Source of the DNA: Myxococcales bacterium
Lineage (GTDB): Bacteria; Myxococcota_A; Polyangia; Fen-1088
Reading direction: 5' to 3'
Length of the DNA: 33,250 nt
Assembly (NCBI GenBank): GCA_003157775.1
Contig: PMKP01000355.1
Coordinates: forward strand, 1 to 33,250
Under the pieces are notes generated by a model, which had not been told where the DNA came from, searched no databases, and saw only the letters and a program-made list of their open reading frames with translations. This document shows positions 32,128 to 33,250 of the stretch, one piece after another. The number at the start of each line of letters is the position of its first letter. Within the stretch, counting starts at the first letter, position 1. Both the position numbers and the translations under genes were made by a program.

Positions 32128-33132
32128 ATGATCATTGCTGGCGACATCGGCGGAACCAAGACTGTCCTCGCGCTCTTCGAGACGGCGGGCGAGGATCTGC
32201 GCTGCGTGCGCGAGGCCACCTTTCCCAGCCTCGAATACCATGCGCTTGAGGCGGTGGTGGATGAGTTTCTCTCGGCCACCGCGCGGCCCGTGCTGACCGG
32301 CGCCTGCTTCGGTGTGGCCGGGCCGGTCGAGGGCGGCAGGGCTCGGCTGACCAATCTGCCTTGGTTGCTCGACGAGGAGCTGTTGGCCAAGTCCCTGCAC
32401 GCACCCCGTGTGCGTCTGCTCAATGATCTGGAAGCGGCCGCCTTCGGCATGTTGTTTCTTGCGTCTACCGATTTTGAGGTGCTGCAGCCTGGGAAGGCTG
32501 GCGCCCGAGGCGACATCGCGGTCATCGCGCCCGGCACCGGCCTGGGTGAGGCCCTGCTCCACTTCGACGGCAAGCAGTACCACGCCATTGCGTCGGAGGG
32601 CGGCCACGCCGACTTCGCCCCGCGCACGGACGACGAGATCGTTCTTCTGCGCCACCTGCGGGCGGCCCTGGGCGGCCATGTCAGCTACGAGCGCATCCTC
32701 TCAGGCGCCGGCATCGGCAACCTGTATCGCTGCCTGCGCAGCGAGGCCACCACCCGCGAGCCCGCCTGGCTGACTGAACAGCTTGGCAGCGGTGATCCCA
32801 ACGCGGCGATTTCGGCAGCCGCCTTGGCCAAACAGGATCCGGTGTGCGTGCAAGCCCTGCGCATGTTCTGTGCCGTGCTGGGTGCCGAGGCTGGGAACCT
32901 GGCGCTCAAGGGGATGACCACAGGAGGCGTGATCATCGGCGGCGGCATCGCCCCGAAGATCTTGCCGGCGCTCAAGGAAGGATCCTTTCTGGCAGCGCTC
33001 GCCGACAAGGGGCGCTTCTCGGGTTGGGCGAAGAACCTGCCGGTGCGGGTCGCGCTCGATCCGCGTGCGCCGCTCATCGGCGCCAGCCGCTACCTGGTCA
33101 GCAGCGCGATTCACCCGGGCGCAAGGGCGTAG
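32128..33132 (+). CDS. glk: Glucokinase, group B (E. coli Glk-like)
   Basis: Glucokinase phosphorylates glucose with ATP in the cytoplasm. Read from ATG 32128, the 334-residue protein begins MIIAGDIGGTKT, the phosphate-1 motif. It continues with GVAGPVEGGRARLTNLPW, the catalytic Asp in VRLLNDLEAAAFG, the APGTGLGEALL loop, the glucose-binding EGGHADFAPR, SYERILSGAGIGNLYR and GGVIIGGGIAPK. The absence of the ROK Cys-rich zinc motif and the presence of EGGHxDFAP place it with Glk rather than ROK kinases. An upstream ATG at 32086 has a better ribosome-binding site (GGAG 8 bp away) and would add 14 residues. It follows the right inverted repeat, whose insertion may have replaced its native promoter. 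It stands alone, with no sugar transporter in view. Confidence 0.92.
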   Translation: MIIAGDIGGTKTVLALFETAGEDLRCVREATFPSLEYHALEAVVDEFLSATARPVLTGACFGVAGPVEGGRARLTNLPWLLDEELLAKSLHAPRVRLLNDLEAAAFGMLFLASTDFEVLQPGKAGARGDIAVIAPGTGLGEALLHFDGKQYHAIASEGGHADFAPRTDDEIVLLRHLRAALGGHVSYERILSGAGIGNLYRCLRSEATTREPAWLTEQLGSGDPNAAISAAALAKQDPVCVQALRMFCAVLGAEAGNLALKGMTTGGVIIGGGIAPKILPALKEGSFLAALADKGRFSGWAKNLPVRVALDPRAPLIGASRYLVSSAIHPGARA

Positions 33133-33149
33133 AACCGCGATAGCCAAGA

Positions 33150-33250
33150 GCGTGTTCAAGAAGTCAGGACCGAGCCGGGCGGAGCGCCGCGGGGCCGAAT
33201 GCAAGGAGCAGCGAAGCGCCGAATATTGGAGGTATTCAAGCGAGCGGCGA
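33150..33250. repeat. Possible dispersed repeat after glk (continues past window end)
   Basis: After the glk stop the sequence has no coding signal and shows a repetitive texture: GGAGCGCCGCGGGGCCGAAT at 33181-33200, then GAAGCGCCGAATATTGG, and paired GTTCAAG/ATTCAAG blocks. This resembles intergenic dispersed repeats rather than a gene. Only one copy is in the window, so it cannot be confirmed here. Confidence 0.3.

Overview
This is a GC-rich, gene-dense chromosomal window from a bacterium that is most likely a myxobacterium (Myxococcota). Three things point that way: lipoproteins with long Gly/Thr 'TGG' linkers, a secreted beta-helix protein ending in a CGC-hydrophobic-Arg tail of MYXO-CTERM type, and a one-TM, Pro/Ala-rich protein with a TonB/AgmX-like C-terminus. 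This is inference from sequence features; no rRNA or other marker gene is present. I saw no tRNA, rRNA, CRISPR array or intact transposase.

Region 1 (1-9590, all +) is a secreted polysaccharide-degradation locus. It holds the 3' end of a GH28 polygalacturonase, a TonB-like envelope protein, a remnant of an alpha/beta hydrolase, three tandem paralogous lipoproteins (Gly/Thr linker, GH43 five-bladed propeller, F5/8 type C carbohydrate-binding domain), and a parallel beta-helix protein with a MYXO-CTERM-like anchor. GH28 plus GH43 suggests pectin or its arabinogalactan side chains as substrate.

Region 2 (9644-16418) is housekeeping and DNA repair: a DUF1697 protein, a zinc-free MDR oxidoreductase, a decayed nucleotidyltransferase with its small partner, then the divergent NHEJ pair ligD (PE-LIG-POL order) and ku with a perfect 7-3-7 palindrome between them, followed by a DUF72 protein and a YhbY-type RNA-binding protein.

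Region 3 (16540-24557) is built around bacillithiol. bshA and bshC overlap by 4 bp on the minus strand. Divergent from them is a translationally coupled + strand operon: an exported 864-residue PIG-L/LmbE deacetylase, a 47-residue single-TM protein and a sodium:solute symporter with a helical insert. No ordinary BshB deacetylase is present. The arrangement suggests an envelope-facing bacillithiol (or precursor/conjugate) hydrolysis and uptake module.

Region 4 (24499-30200, minus) is a likely operon: an HDOD-domain regulator, a 1,448-residue protein with two BadF/HgdC activase ATPase units fused to 2-hydroxyacyl-CoA dehydratase-like domains, and a short tautomerase whose 3' end overlaps the convergent symporter gene.

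Region 5 (30201-33250) holds two inverted copies of a 167-bp hairpin-bearing repeat flanking a SAM methyltransferase and a four-helix-bundle (23S-IVP/Avd-like) gene. The right copy contains that gene's stop codon. The other copy looks like a 5'-truncated version of the same element, which makes it a candidate for an undescribed mobile unit. A group B glucokinase and the start of another dispersed-looking repeat close the window.
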